From Rutstroemia sp. NJR-2017a BVV2 (Eukaryota; Ascomycota; Leotiomycetes; Helotiales; Rutstroemiaceae): a stretch of DNA of 64,000 bases. Shown one piece after another: positions 1 through 12,008 of the stretch. The stretch is taken from positions 434,001 through 498,000 of the forward strand of contig NJPS01000011.1 of the NCBI GenBank assembly GCA_002946415.1. Direction: 5' to 3'. The notes beneath the pieces were generated by a model, which searched no databases, was not told the origin of the DNA, and saw only the letters and a list, made by a program, of their open reading frames with translations. Both the position numbers and the translations under genes were made by a program. Every line of letters starts with the position of its first letter. Position 1 is the first letter of the stretch.

Positions 1-75
1 TCCTATCACACCTGCTGCAGCTCCCCGAACAATCCTCATTAGCGTGTGATTTTTAAATATCATCTGCATCCAAAG

Positions 76-758
76 ATGCCACGCAGCGACGAAGCTAGCG
101 CATTTTACCACTCTGTATACAGCGCCATACAAGAGATTCCGTATGGGAAAGTAACCAGCTATGGACATATTGCGCGATTGATAGGGACTCGTGTGTCTAC
201 CCCTCCCTTCCTCCCTTCCACCCGTCACATTATCTCCGCCCCTAATTCATTTCTCCCCATCCACTTCCCCTTTCTCTCAAAATACATATCCTCCCCACGT
301 CCACTCATTCAACTAACCACCCCTCTCCCGCCCAGCCCAACGACCCCGCCAAGTAGGAACCTGTCTCAAGCACCTCCCCTCGGACCCCACGCTTCCCTTC
401 CACAACGGGAACGTTCCCTGGCAACGCGTGATAAATTCCAAGGGTGTGATATCACCACGGTATTGAGCCTTTTTCCATCTTCTCCTTATCCTCCAGCCCT
501 CATCTTAAACCAAACCAAATCCATCCCCCAAGCTACACAACCCCCAAATCTAACAACCTTCGCAGCAACCCTGCCGGCGTCCAAAACCAAGCACAAGTTC
601 TCCGCAGCGAAGGCGTAACCGTGAATACCGGTTCTCTCGGAGAACTATTTATCGACCTCGGGGAATACGGATGGTTTCCGCGACAATTACCTAGTGAGGC
701 GGCGGCTGGGTTGGATCCGCCTGTTGATTCGGAAGACGAGGACGAGGAGGGGGATTGA
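76..758 (+). CDS. atl1: Alkyltransferase-like protein (ATL), non-enzymatic O6-alkylguanine sensor
   Basis: Three exons: 76-190, 336-459, 566-758, giving 143 residues. The single-domain MGMT fold is recognisable from YGKVTSYGHIARLIG (residues 23-37), RPRQVG (41-46, containing the family arginine finger) and PWQRVI (66-71). In true O6-methylguanine methyltransferases the last motif is PCHRV, with the alkyl-accepting cysteine. Here the cysteine is replaced by Trp67, which defines ATL proteins. These bind alkylated guanine, flip it and hand the lesion to nucleotide excision repair (known from S. pombe Atl1). The phase works across both introns (ACT C|CC and CCA CG|C). An acidic tail (DSEDEDEEGD) follows the domain. 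An in-frame GTG at 46 is open upstream, but the ATG at 76 fits the family N terminus. The protein is slightly longer than S. pombe Atl1 because of the tail. Confidence 0.9.
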
Positions 759-1535
759 GGATAGTTTGAGCAATTGTGTGATAGTGACTGATATGCATGG
801 TATGGCGTTTGAATATGAAAATTTTATAAGATGATTATAATGGTAAAAGAGTCACTTTTAGTTCATTAAAGTAAGCAGTAAATGGCGATGGAAGGTGGCT
901 TGTATATAGACCTAAAGCTAGGATACACCAAAGTGCCAATAAATTGATTTTCAAGTCTGGGCTGATTTCTCGATGATCAAGCACTCTTTACCTTTTGACC
1001 CTCTCCCATCAAGTTCGTTGAATACATTTTCTCATCATATCTCCCCCCAGAAGACGTCATCTGCTAATTCTGTTCAGCTTGCCATGTGCATTTTGCGAGT
1101 GTTCTAAGAAAGAAGACTCCTTTTGCAATGACCCCTCCCATCCACCCGCTGTGCAGTTGGAATTGTGAAAATGTCCAATATCTTTGATAGCAGGCGAGTG
1201 AGTCCTTCCAAGGCCAATGTCTTTTTTATGTAAACATTCGAGAGCCGCTCTCTAGAGCAGTATATATAACATCCCCACAGCTAAGCAAAAAGTAAAGTTG
1301 CACCAATACCACCATCGATACAGCGAAGTGGCGGGCTCGATCCAAATTGCTTGTTCTCTGACAGTGCATGCCAGTGATTTGTATAAGGCTTGATGATTGT
1401 CTATCGATGCAGCCGCTCTAAATATGCAACAGTAAACCTTGAAGACTTGACGCTGTTCTCCTTTTGTGTTGTTAATACGCATGATGCTAAAGCATCGGCG
1501 CCATGATTATTCATCGAGAAGTCAGAGCGGATTGC
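759..1535. other. Intergenic region between converging genes
   Basis: This is the space between the 3' ends of the ATL gene (+) and the Pbp1 gene (-). It should hold both terminators and 3' untranslated regions. I see no convincing coding sequence; the open frame near 1252-1482 has no recognisable motif. Confidence 0.6.
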
Positions 1536-4500
1536 TCATTTACTCTCATCAGCAACGCCAGCAGCTTGCACTTGAGGACCTGTAGGGATTTGGTTGTTAG
1601 GCGGGCCATGTGGGTGTTGTCCATGCGGTTGGAAGTTCTTATTATTGTAATTTCCATTCGAGTGGTTGTTGTTGCGGTGTGGTCCATATTGATGCATTGG
1701 TTGCTGAGGGCTGGTTCCAAACTGATTCGGGCCAGCAAAACCACCTCGCATAGGCACTGACGATGAGTTAGTTGGGCTCGTCACAGTGTTGAACTGCCTG
1801 CTATGACTTACTTTGGTTGGGGATTGGTTGAGCGTAAACAGGTGCTACGTTACCATACTGAGGTCCAGGACTCATACCATACATTGGTTGTTGGTGGCCT
1901 TGCTGAGACCCTTGATTCATCATCATAGGAGCTCCACGCCCCGGACTATGATATCCTCCGTTCGGCATTGGTGGCGGGCCATTGTTGGGAGGCATGAATT
2001 GAGCAGATCCCGGTGGATACATCATCTGGGGGTTAGGTGACATGCCTTGAGCAGGAATAAATCCCGGAGCAGGGTTGGGCATCATGATTGGTTGACCCAT
2101 ATGACCCTGTTGAGGCATGAAGTGTTGATGTTGAGACATGGAACGGAATGGCATAGGGCCACTACCGTAAGGCACTAGTTGGGGATTGTAGCTTAGCTGC
2201 GCATTCTGACCCATAGGTGAAGGGAATGTCAATGGAACTGGTTGCATCCTTGGAGACGAGTAAGATTGGGCAGAGTGAGACGGCATCATGCGGAGCTCAT
2301 CGGGACCGCCGAAATTCGGGTTGGGGCCATGGCCCATTTGAGCTCCGTGCATGTTGACGGAAGGCTGGCGAGGGGATTGTCTAGCACCGATGTTATGGAC
2401 ACCCTGTTGAAGGTGGAATGGAAGTTGATGTTGATGTGCAACTTGTGGGGTAGAGTGAGGTGGATGAGGTTCCGAAACCACTGGAGTCTGCGCAGGGAAT
2501 GGTGCCTTTTCAAACACCTGGACATAAGATTCCGTTGGTTCTCCATCGGGGAAAATTTTCCAGGGAATCGTGGTGTCATATGCTGGCTTTAAGCCACCAT
2601 TTGCGTTCCAGTTTCTTCCCTCCGGTGGTGATATGCTCTTTATGTGCTCCATGGCGTCATACTTTCCGCTGAGAGACGGTCGGTCCTTTGCTGCGATAGG
2701 CTTTCGACGAAGAAGAGAACGTGTGACGGGAGGGCTTGGCTGGATTTCAGGAGGATTGATCATTGAACGAGGACTAGAGCCACTGCTTGGATTGCCAGTA
2801 GGACTAAAGTCCTTGGCGAATGGACTTGGTCGGAATTCAGTACTGTTTGGATTCAATCGCGGACCACCTTGGGCACTCGCTACACCACTGGACCGGCGAG
2901 AAAAGTTTGGCTCGACAGCGTTGGAAGGACCAGTGGGAGGAAGTCTGGCTTCATGGACTGGAATGCTGTTTGAAGGAACCTGATTAGGTTTACTCTGCTC
3001 AATGTTCCGAAGTCTTTGGCTAAGATTTCCGGTTGTGCGGCTCTGCTGGAAAGGTACCGGCTGTTGGACTTGTGATGGTCGGTCTCCTCTACTATTTTGT
3101 GCGAAACTATGAGAAGCCTGGGGGTAAGGGCCACGACCAGGCTGCTGGCGGCCAGGCGCACCTGATGGAGACGCAGCATGAGCAGTGACAGTAGCACTTG
3201 AGCGTTGCGCGCCATTAGCTTCAGAGCTTGACGTGTTTGGCTTGGCGGGCTCAACGGGATGAAGCTTGGCTTCTTCAGCATTCCGCTTCGCCTTCTCTTG
3301 AATCTCTTTTTGCTTCGCAGGATCCTTGGCAATAATAGGAACGAGATCTTGAGGTACAGGAGTGAGTAACTTGAAATCATTCGCGAACTTCTTTAGGTCA
3401 TTCAACTTGACTAGCTTGTCGTTCTTGGCCTTGGTGAGGCGGAGCTGGTTCACATTGTTTCTCTGATGAGCGGCGAAGCTTTTGAACGCCTTCGCGACGT
3501 CATTCTCGACAGTAGCAGTAGCATTCGGTCCGCCGCCAGTGGCTTTCACTTGGGTGGATTCCACACGACTTGTTGCGGGGAGTGCAGCCTTGGTCTCAGG
3601 TTTGATCTCGGGCTTGACCTCGGGCTTGACCTCAGGCTTGACCTCAGGCTTGACCTCAGGAGTAGGCGTGCTGCTTGGTTCGACCGCGGCAGGTGGGGTA
3701 GCAGTCTCCGGCTTTGACTGTTTCGCTGGTGCGGGCGAAGGTGTTGCTGCTGCTGGCTTAGCCTTTTCGGCAGGTTTCTCGGTTGCAGGCTTGTCTGTAG
3801 GTGCCAGCCGTGAAGCAATGATAGCGGGATCGACTGGAGCGCCACGTCTACCCGGAGGTTGATATTTATCCTTGGAAGATGTAAGGGGCGGGAAGTCCTG
3901 TCTGCGAACACCACTGTACCTGCATAGATGTTAGCAGCTACTTTTGCTAGACAATCCATATGAATGACTCACTTGTCTTCTTCGTCCAATCCATTTTCAT
4001 TTGGTCCTGTATGATCTGCGATGCGCTCCTCTGCAACATGGGAGTTCATAGCTTGACTGCGCTCAATCTCTCTTGCCTTCTTGTCCGCCTCGGCTACTCT
4101 CTGCTTGTACAAAGGATGGCTCTTATCAATGGTAGTGGTGTAGATGTTCTCGTCGTAATCAGTCTTCAAGCCAAAGCGGCGCTCGTTCTCTGCAAATTGA
4201 TCCCAAGGACCGACTCTACCGCGGCCAGCGGACTCGAGGGAACCATCAGTTTCCTCGGGCTTATCAGGAACCCAGCGTTGAAGAACACGTTCTCCCTGGC
4301 CTCGACTGCCAGAAATGGCGCTATCCGTGCGAAAGCCGCTCGAGTTACCTGAGTAAATTAGGACCTGCACTTTAATAAGTTAAGGTGTGATGAGAATGAC
4401 CAACCATTTTGCGATCTACCAATGCCGGCTCCGCGGGAATCTCCCATGTCTCTTTTCGGCGGCGCCATGTTCGATTGTTGGTCTCTGTACTTAGTCCCAC

Positions 4501-4540
4501 CGTTTGTGATATCGTTGCCTTTCTTTCCCGACTGTACCAT
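1536..4540 (-). CDS. PBP1: Ataxin-2 / Pbp1 homologue (LsmAD protein)
   Basis: Four exons on the minus strand: 4405-4540, 3973-4348, 1812-3919, 1536-1756 (946 residues; phases agree at every junction). The LsmAD domain lies at about residues 50-165; it includes FGLKTDYDENIYTT, KSHPLYKQRVAEADKKAREI and HVAEERIAD. A conserved block KLNDLKKFANDFKLL follows at about 342-356. Residues 525-534 read LNPNSTEFRP, which fits the PAM2 motif that binds the MLLE domain of poly(A)-binding protein. The C-terminal third is Pro/Gln/Asn/Met-rich and disordered, as in ataxin-2. The known role of the family is stress-granule assembly, poly(A) tail control and TOR signalling with Pab1. The N-terminal Sm-like (SM-ATX) domain was not found; the coding sequence starts near ATG 4540, or an upstream exon was missed. 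If the last intron is retained, the protein ends three codons after the exon-3 donor. Confidence 0.85.
3597..3661. repeat. 12-bp in-frame minisatellite inside the Pbp1 gene
   Basis: About five copies of a 12-bp unit of the form GGCTTGACCTCA, with variants. On the minus strand it encodes an EVKP/EIKP tetrapeptide repeat in the linker between LsmAD and the PAM2 region. The unit length is a multiple of three, so copy-number change would not break the frame. Confidence 0.85.
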
Positions 4541-7500
4541 ATTCAACAAATGATGATCGATTAGATATCAAACCACGTCGAACTTGCAGTCTAGCCGTGG
4601 TCGATGTAGTCGAATGGATATCTGCAGGGTGACTCGGTCAGTGACGTTTCGAAGGTTGTCAGAAATCGAAAGGTGAATATGAAAGAACCAGTTGATTAGG
4701 TTGTGGTACACACTGCACAACACGCACACACCATGAATGCGCGGGGCTACCTCAACAAGTATATCCAATCGATGAAATTGGGGATAGAGGGGTAGTTGTG
4801 GGTGACGGCTCGAGGAGTCAACGAGGACGTACCGCTTAAACAATATCTTCAACACACTCTTCTTTGATCTTGGATAAATCGCGCCAATTTGTGTGCGTCA
4901 GGGCTGGAAGATTCGTGACGAATCTATCGCCGAAAGGGAAGTCTCCCAGATCGAAGGAGAAGGATCTAACAAAAAGAAATGAGATTAGCATATATGCAAT
5001 GCCATGCACAAATGCAAGAATAGCAGTTGTGATGTCGTTGTTGGGTTGCGAAAGCACCAAGCTTAATTCTCACAACTGTGTCAAAAAGAGGCTGGGTGGT
5101 TAGGACATTTTGTCTCACCTCGGATAGAAGAACTTGTAAATTTGTTGTTTAAAAAAAAGAGACCTCCACTACTCTCTCTCCTTCCTCGCACAAATACTGG
5201 GGAAAACGTTCAATTATGTCGTGAATACCAACAGTACGTGGACGTTCTGAGGATTCTCGTGGATCCTCTGGAGTTAAGAAGAGGGGAAATTATCGGAAAA
5301 TCTGGAGGTAGGTAGGATTTGGAGGGTTCAAGGTAAGGTAAGGTAAGGTAAGGTCAGGTAAGGTAAAGTAAAGTTGAGCGGGAAGTTTTGAATGATGCAA
5401 GCAAGCGAATGGATGGGGACTGGCGTGTTCTCTGCTGCTTTGCGAATTTGTGGACAAGCTCTAGGCTCTCTGTCTCTTTTCCAGAAATGAACAAAAAGGG
5501 CCAATGATTAACCTTAGAAGAGACAATAGAATACTCGAATACTGGAATACGGAATAGAATACTGGGCGAGGAGGGTGGATAAATGGGGTAGTTGGTAAAT
5601 GGGCTGCGTATGGAGCACCGCAGAAAGAATTGAATTTTGGGTGGAATAAGAAGACGTCCTCTGGAATATCTGGAATATCTCGAAAGCGGTCAGAGTCGAG
5701 TTTTGTGTTGGCGTCGGTCCATTTACCCCTCGATACAAAAATAGAGAAAGTGGCTGTTAGGGTGGGTTGAAGATGGGAGATACCTGAGGAACGAGAACAG
5801 AAATTGGAGGAGAGTGGGCGATCGTGTATCCGGTCCTAGGTAGAAGGTAGGAAGACGAGTGCGTGAAAGATCGAACGGTGAGGAGAGGAGAGAGGAGAAG
5901 AGAAGAGAAGAGAGAAGGGAGATGAGAGATGAGGGTTTCGATGACAGTCGATCGACGTGTTTGCTCGACTCGAAGTAGTAGAATTACGGTAGAGTGAATT
6001 ACCTGTACCGTACGTTTCGTACTGTAGAGCGTACTTGCTTTTGCGGATCCCACTAAGGTTAACTTCTGGCTGCGTGCGCGCTGGTAGGGCAGTTTGCAGA
6101 CGGTAGGAAGCAAAGGGTCCTGGGGTTCCTGCCAACCTTGGCTTTATTCTCCACCGTAAAAAAATATCTCTACCTTCTATCAAACAAGGGCCGACGTCGA
6201 ACTTCAAGACTGAAAGCTTCGGAAATTTTAGACAATACGCAGCAAGAGGCTGGTTCTGCGGAGGCGAAGAAGAGTGGAGGACAGAAGTAGAGAGAAGAAC
6301 CACGCAGGAGGATAAATAGCCCTTTAATGGAACGAACAATTAGCATCCAAGACCCAGTCAGGAAGACGTTTGGTACCTGCGACTGAAGTATGGACTGGAC
6401 TTTGCTGGTCGTCGCACGGGGCGAGACTTAGCGCAGGGCGGACGGGAGCATTAAACCAAATGAGGATTTGGTGGGATTTTCGAAGACCAGGATGAAAATT
6501 ACCGTAGGTATTTCTTACGATTTAGGGGCACAACTCTGAGGAGGGGGGCTCGAAACAACAGGCCGATTTGTGGCATAGGCTCTCGGTGTAGAAAGGATAT
6601 TTGGACAATGAAAATATTATAATCTCTTCATCAACAACAGTGTTGGGGGTTGTCACATATTCATATAGGAATAACAATCAGCTTCAACTTATTATCTTAA
6701 ATCGACCTGTTTTCGCCAAGCCGAAGAGGGGGGCTAAGCACTCATTTTCTGATGGAGGGGGACAATGACATGATATGACAGTACGGTGATTTTGAGTGAC
6801 ATGAGAATAGAAAGGCTTACGAGGAGGGGCTGAGCACAACAGGAAAGGTAGATTCATCAAAGTGCGAATTCCCATCTCGGAAAGGATCAGGGGACAATAA
6901 GAACGGTCTGCTGGGTCCTCATCGGGTCGCCGATACGAAGTACGACATCCTTCGATCTCAACGTAGGCAGGCAGGTACCCAATCGTATTGAATAGACGTC
7001 TTGTAACAATGGCACAACTCCTTCGCTGGCTACAAGTGTAAGGCAGGTAGATAATCCCCCTCACGCGCAGGCTTACTTGCATATAAGAGCCGGTGGAATC
7101 TGATGTTCTATAATTGTTGTGTTCGGGCTGTGGTGACAGCTTAATAAGTCTCGAGGAGGAAGATAGGAGATTGAAGGGTATCCAAATAGATATACAGAAG
7201 GCAAACACAAGCAATCAACGGCCTGGCCAATCCGTTCTAATGATCGCCATTTATGAAATTAGCTTCCGTGTGGGTGTGGAATTCAGATGAGGATGGGATC
7301 TTGAGCACAATACATGCTGCGTGCCGACAAACTTGAACTGCACACTGCAGGTTTAAAGCTCCAGTTTAAAGTAGCCTTACATATATTATGATGACTATAC
7401 CAGAATTCTAGTTAGACGGATCCATGGTTGTGCCTATGGAAGATTCTACCAAGGTCGGGGGATTTTCAGAAACGAGTTACTACTTGGTTCTCAATCTAGT

Positions 7501-8827
7501 GATATAAGTACCGCAACTTGTTTGCTATACAGTAAAATTTAATTTACAAGTTCCTTTTTTCTGAAGTACAAACACGTTGGTATCTTCCTTTGTAGTGAAG
7601 CCGAGGCCTTGTCCAATCAAGGGACGACATCGTCTAAATATGGTCCCCAGATCTCGGAGCACGGCTCGGGATTGAAAGGAAGGAAATTGTCACTGCCGCG
7701 CGGTATGAGATCTGCTGCTAGCACTAGAGTAGGTGCCTTCGGAACTTATTATTATGTGATGAAAAGATTCATCTCCATGTACAACAGATGACATTCTTAC
7801 ACCCCAGCCCGGCCGAGTACCCTTTAGCAGGGCACCATTTGCCTAGCCGTTAGCCTCACTAAGTTGATGCTGTCCGTTTGAGCTACTATGGTCGCATTGC
7901 CGGTTCGATGGATTTCGTGACGAAGATACACCAGACTAATTTGGAGTACTCTCTAGTACTTACTGAGAAGCCTTCTCTCAGTCCGCATCCTGAATAAGGC
8001 TGTATTTGCGAGATAACCCAAAATTTGTATCATCCGCTGTCGGCAAGTCCATTGGCGCAATGTAGGATATTGGCCTTCGATTCCTGCCTCTCATCCTCGA
8101 TGTTGTCAAAATAGAGAGGCTGGTCTGTTAATATATGGAATGTTTCGCAGAACGCTCGGAATGAAGAATATCTCAAGGGTAATCCTTGTCTGTCATACTT
8201 GGATACTCGAAACCTGAACTTGCGTAGTAGCGCACCCTGGCGCTGGAGTGTGTGGTATCTGGATGATGGTAGAGAGTGTGATTTGCTTGCTTGGTTTGAC
8301 GCTGGTCCATATGTCGCATGTAGCAAGCAATATGAAAGCTATTCACATCGGATGATCTACGGAGCAAACCATATCGATTTCACACGTAGACTCTCTTCTC
8401 TTAGTTGGGTCTGTGAATGATTTGCAACCGCTTGATACTAATAAAACGCCTATTCTTATTCCATGACCAGGTATTTGCCTTGTCTTTTCTTCCCCAGAAG
8501 GTCCACGGTTTCACAAACATTCTCGGCTAAATTTAGTGGATTTGTATCGTGATCTTGCCTTGCATGAACATTGCAGGTGAAGTTGCTGCTGACTCCTGCC
8601 GTATCGTATCCTACCTATCGTATCGTATCCTCACTCACCAGCTTTGTTGTAAAGTTCTACGTTGTTGTTTGTGAATCTTCATTACATTGGGTCCTAAATC
8701 TTCGCATCATTTTTGCAAAAGGAAGTGAATGATTCAGAAGATATATTTGTACATGGCAATGGTTCTTTGCTAACACAATATCCATCCTTCGATTTTCCGC
8801 ACACGACATACAAATTCGTTCACAGAG
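4541..8827. other. 4.3 kb divergent intergenic region (Pbp1 and Bud6 promoters)
   Basis: This separates the 5' ends of the Pbp1 gene (-) and the BUD6 gene (+). It contains simple repeats near 5331 and a purine-rich tract near 5878-5935. The open frames here, up to 176 codons on the minus strand at 6684-7214, show no recognisable domains and look like chance frames. The part next to 4541 may hold a spliced 5' leader of Pbp1. I found no exon with an Sm fold up to about 5.3 kb. Confidence 0.55.
5331..5373. repeat. (GGTAA)n pentanucleotide repeat
   Basis: About seven units of GGTAA with a few substitutions (GGTCA, AGTAA). Each junction reads AGGTAAGG on the plus strand, which happens to resemble a 5' splice site. 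It lies in non-coding DNA upstream of Pbp1. Confidence 0.85.
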
Positions 8828-11800
8828 ATGCAAGCACCACAAAGACCGTCGCAGAGACGCTCACCAGCTTCAGATTCTCCTGGACCACCACCAACGATAT
8901 CTGCCAGGGCCATTTCTCCAAGTTTAGGTCCGCAACCAAGAAACTCAACCGCTTCAACAAAATCAATTCAAAGCAACCATTCTGGCAGACGGCAGAATGT
9001 GAGTAAACCAGACAAGCCAGATTCTTATTCATGCATGCGACCGACGAAAATAGTGGACTTGATGCTAACATTGTTATTTCCAGGGCGGCCAACCTCCAAC
9101 CTCCCAAAATGGGCAAAATCCCCCTCCATTATCCCAGATAGAGAAAAGTGTAACACATCTCCTCGTCGCAACCAAACAACTCCTCGAAACCCTCACACAA
9201 TGGTCCCGGCATCAAGCAACCGATGCGCAAGTTTCTGACGTGTATGTACGCCTGGGATATGAATTCAACATCGCCTGTAGGGCATTTACTGCAATAAACG
9301 TCGATACCTCAGATCTTGGGAATGTTCCAGAACTACTTCGTCACATCCTTGAATCAACGCTCAGTCAGGAAGCAAGTGTTGAGAGCTTAGAAAGGTATCT
9401 ACCACGAATAAGGGACATCATCATCAATTTGCTCCATGGCTTAAAGCGGAAGCAACAAAAATTGCGACAGAAGCAGGGAAGAGATAGCTCAGGGCAAAAT
9501 GGAGAGGGTTCCATACCGAGGAATGGAAGTTTTAGCAGTATTGGAAGCAGTAGCACTGGACTCACGACGCTACTAGACCAAGGGCTGTCAAACAATTTTC
9601 AGGGAGAATTCGGATCATCGAATGAGAGAGGAAGCAAGGCGCCATCTGCGACGACAGACTCGTCGATACCTCCGCGAATGTCTTCAGCGTCCGGATCGAC
9701 AAATCGTAGAGGACCACCACCACGGGATGCTTCTCGAGGCTCTCTATCCTCCGATCAATCCACATTGTCGAGCACGACAATGCAGAATATACCTGTACTT
9801 CCACCCTACCCAGGAGATGAAGTTTCGGCGCCCGCACGCCCTGAGAATAACAATAATCTGAGCGTGGATAACTTCCCACCCCCTCCACCACCACCTAAAC
9901 AAACGAATGCTTTGGCAGCTTTACAGCAAGGAGGGGACTTGGAAAGGCGTGCCTCGAGACGTTATTCAGCATACCAAATTTCAAAACTTGTGGGCGCGTC
10001 TCCTAATGGTGTGCCTATGCTTCCTGTTCCACAAAACTCTCCGATACCAAATAGAGGTCGAAACGATGCTCGAGAGTCTATGAGAGCAGTCCAAAATCGC
10101 GGAGATCAGCGTTCTGGACGTTTGTCGTCGCAGCGCCTTGGAGCCAACGATCTTTCGCCTTCCCGTGTTCCAAGCAGGATCGCAGAGGAAGATATACCAA
10201 CGCTCGAACCACCAGATCGATCACAGTCAGACGACAGTCCTATTGCCAAAACTCCTGACGATAAGTTGAGGCAGTCTTACGTAGACTTTGATGGGCCTAG
10301 TGCAACGTTAAATGGCCCACCTGCAGACACAATTCCATCGTTTGAAAATAAGAGCCCGGAAGAGGTGAAGGTGGTAGTGGAACCCCCACAAACTCCAGAA
10401 CACAAACTGTCCACCAAGAAACGCGAGAGTACATCTTATAGCAGCCAGGAGAGACAGTTCACACCAGAAGAATCACCACCCCCGCCTGACAAGGAAATTA
10501 CCATCTTCTTGCAGTACAAAACGAAGGTAAAAAAATTTGTACTTGCGGATGGCTATAAAGACCTGTCTATGGCTAGACTACAACTCGCCTTCATTGAGAG
10601 GTTCGCGTGGAACACTCACAACAACGGTGTAGACCTACCAGAGATATATATTCAAGATCCAGTATCGGGTGTCCGACATGAACTTGAAGATCTCCAGGAT
10701 ATCAAAGATCGTTCGGTATTGGTCTTGAACGTTGAAGTTCTGGATGAAGTGAAACGCCACATTGATGATAGTTTGGGTGGACTAAAAAAAATGGTTGAGG
10801 GTGTGAAAACAGCTGTCGACGACCAGCAAGTCGCATTGCAACGAGTATCGGACCGTCAACAAGATGCGGCGAAAGAAATGGCAAGACTTGCGGCTGCACC
10901 ATCTGTTTCATCAAGGAATTCATTCATTGATACTAGGCCTATGAGCAATGGTAATAATGCACACGCACCGAAGATCAGCAACCAAGCAGAGTTTAGCGAA
11001 ATTCAAAGCTTACGACGGGATCTTGCTGTATTACGACAGACCTACTCCGCTTTCCAATCTGATATTCAAGGTTCCATGTCCCTGATCCGCACCAAGGCCA
11101 ATTCTGTCAAGAGTGTGGCAGTAAAGGCTTCCATTCCAGATATCAACGGCGACTCTGGACGTGCGTATGTCAATATCGGAAAGAAGAATCTTAGTGAAGA
11201 TTCTGACAAGTTGGTCGCACAAGTCGATGATCTTCAGGATATTGTAGAAGATCTCCGTAAAGATGTTGTCCAACGAGGTGTCCGACCTCTTCCAAAACAA
11301 CTTGAAACTGTGGCGAAGGATATTTCTCAGGCTACAATCGAGTTGAAGAAGATGCAAGAGTTCCTAAAGCGCGAGAGGCCAATCTGGACAAAGATCTGGG
11401 AGAAAGAACTGGAGACCGTTTGCAACGACCGAGAAGAGATCACCATGCAAGAGGATTTGGCAGCAGATTTGCAAGACGACTTGGAGAAAGCTGCGCAAAC
11501 GTTCGCTTTGGTAGAACAAGCCACAAAAGAACAACTTAAAGATGGATCACCAGGTCATGTTGGTACAGGTCGCAATCTCTCTAGAAGTCTAAACCGAATA
11601 GAGGCCATCGATCCAGCCACTGCCAAGGAGGGCGTATTAGACGAAGTCCGCGCTTTACAACCGAATCATGAAAACCGCCTCGAGGCCATCGAACGCGCAG
11701 AAAAGTTGCGACAAAAAGAACTTGAAAGCCGACGAGGCAATGAACTTCAGAAGGAAATTGCTAAATTTGTGGAAGAAGGAAGGCTGAGGAAATCGGGTGG

Positions 11801-12008
11801 TTTCGAGGAGGTAGAGAGGCAGAGGCTGGCTAAAGATGCAAGGATTAGGAAGGAGGTCTGGGAGCGACAGAATGGTATGACGCAGGCAGATGCGGATGTG
11901 ATGATTGAGGAGGAGGGAGCTGATGATCTGGAACTGGGGGAGGAGGAGATGATTGAGGGGGATGAAGGTTTGGAGGAAGGGGCGGAGGGGGTAGAGGAGG
12001 TGGATTAA
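8828..12008 (+). CDS. BUD6: Bud6/Aip3 actin- and formin-binding polarity factor
   Basis: Two exons, 8828-8998 and 9084-12008 (1031 residues; intron in phase 0). The N-terminal module includes IEKSVTHLLVATKQLLETL at about residues 76-94, typical of fungal Bud6. A long low-complexity stretch follows, with a polyproline run (FPPPPPPPK) that could bind profilin or SH3 partners. The AIP3 domain starts near residue 526 (ITIFLQYKTKVKKFVL) and includes LPEIYIQDPVSGVRHELEDL. It continues into coiled coil (HIDDSLGGLKKMVEGVK) and ends at about 960 before a Glu/Asp-rich tail. Family knowledge: Bud6 binds actin monomers and stimulates formin-driven actin cable assembly at hyphal tips, as part of the polarisome. 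The start is the first ATG in frame before the Bud6 N-terminal module. Confidence 0.9.

Noticed and set aside
46..618. 190-codon open frame over the ATL gene
   Set aside because: It reads straight through both introns; the ATL motifs only join in phase when these are removed.
5757..6339. Overlapping minus-strand ORFs (118 and 167 codons)
   Set aside because: Low-complexity Ser/Leu/Thr composition from purine-rich DNA, and two frames are open at once.
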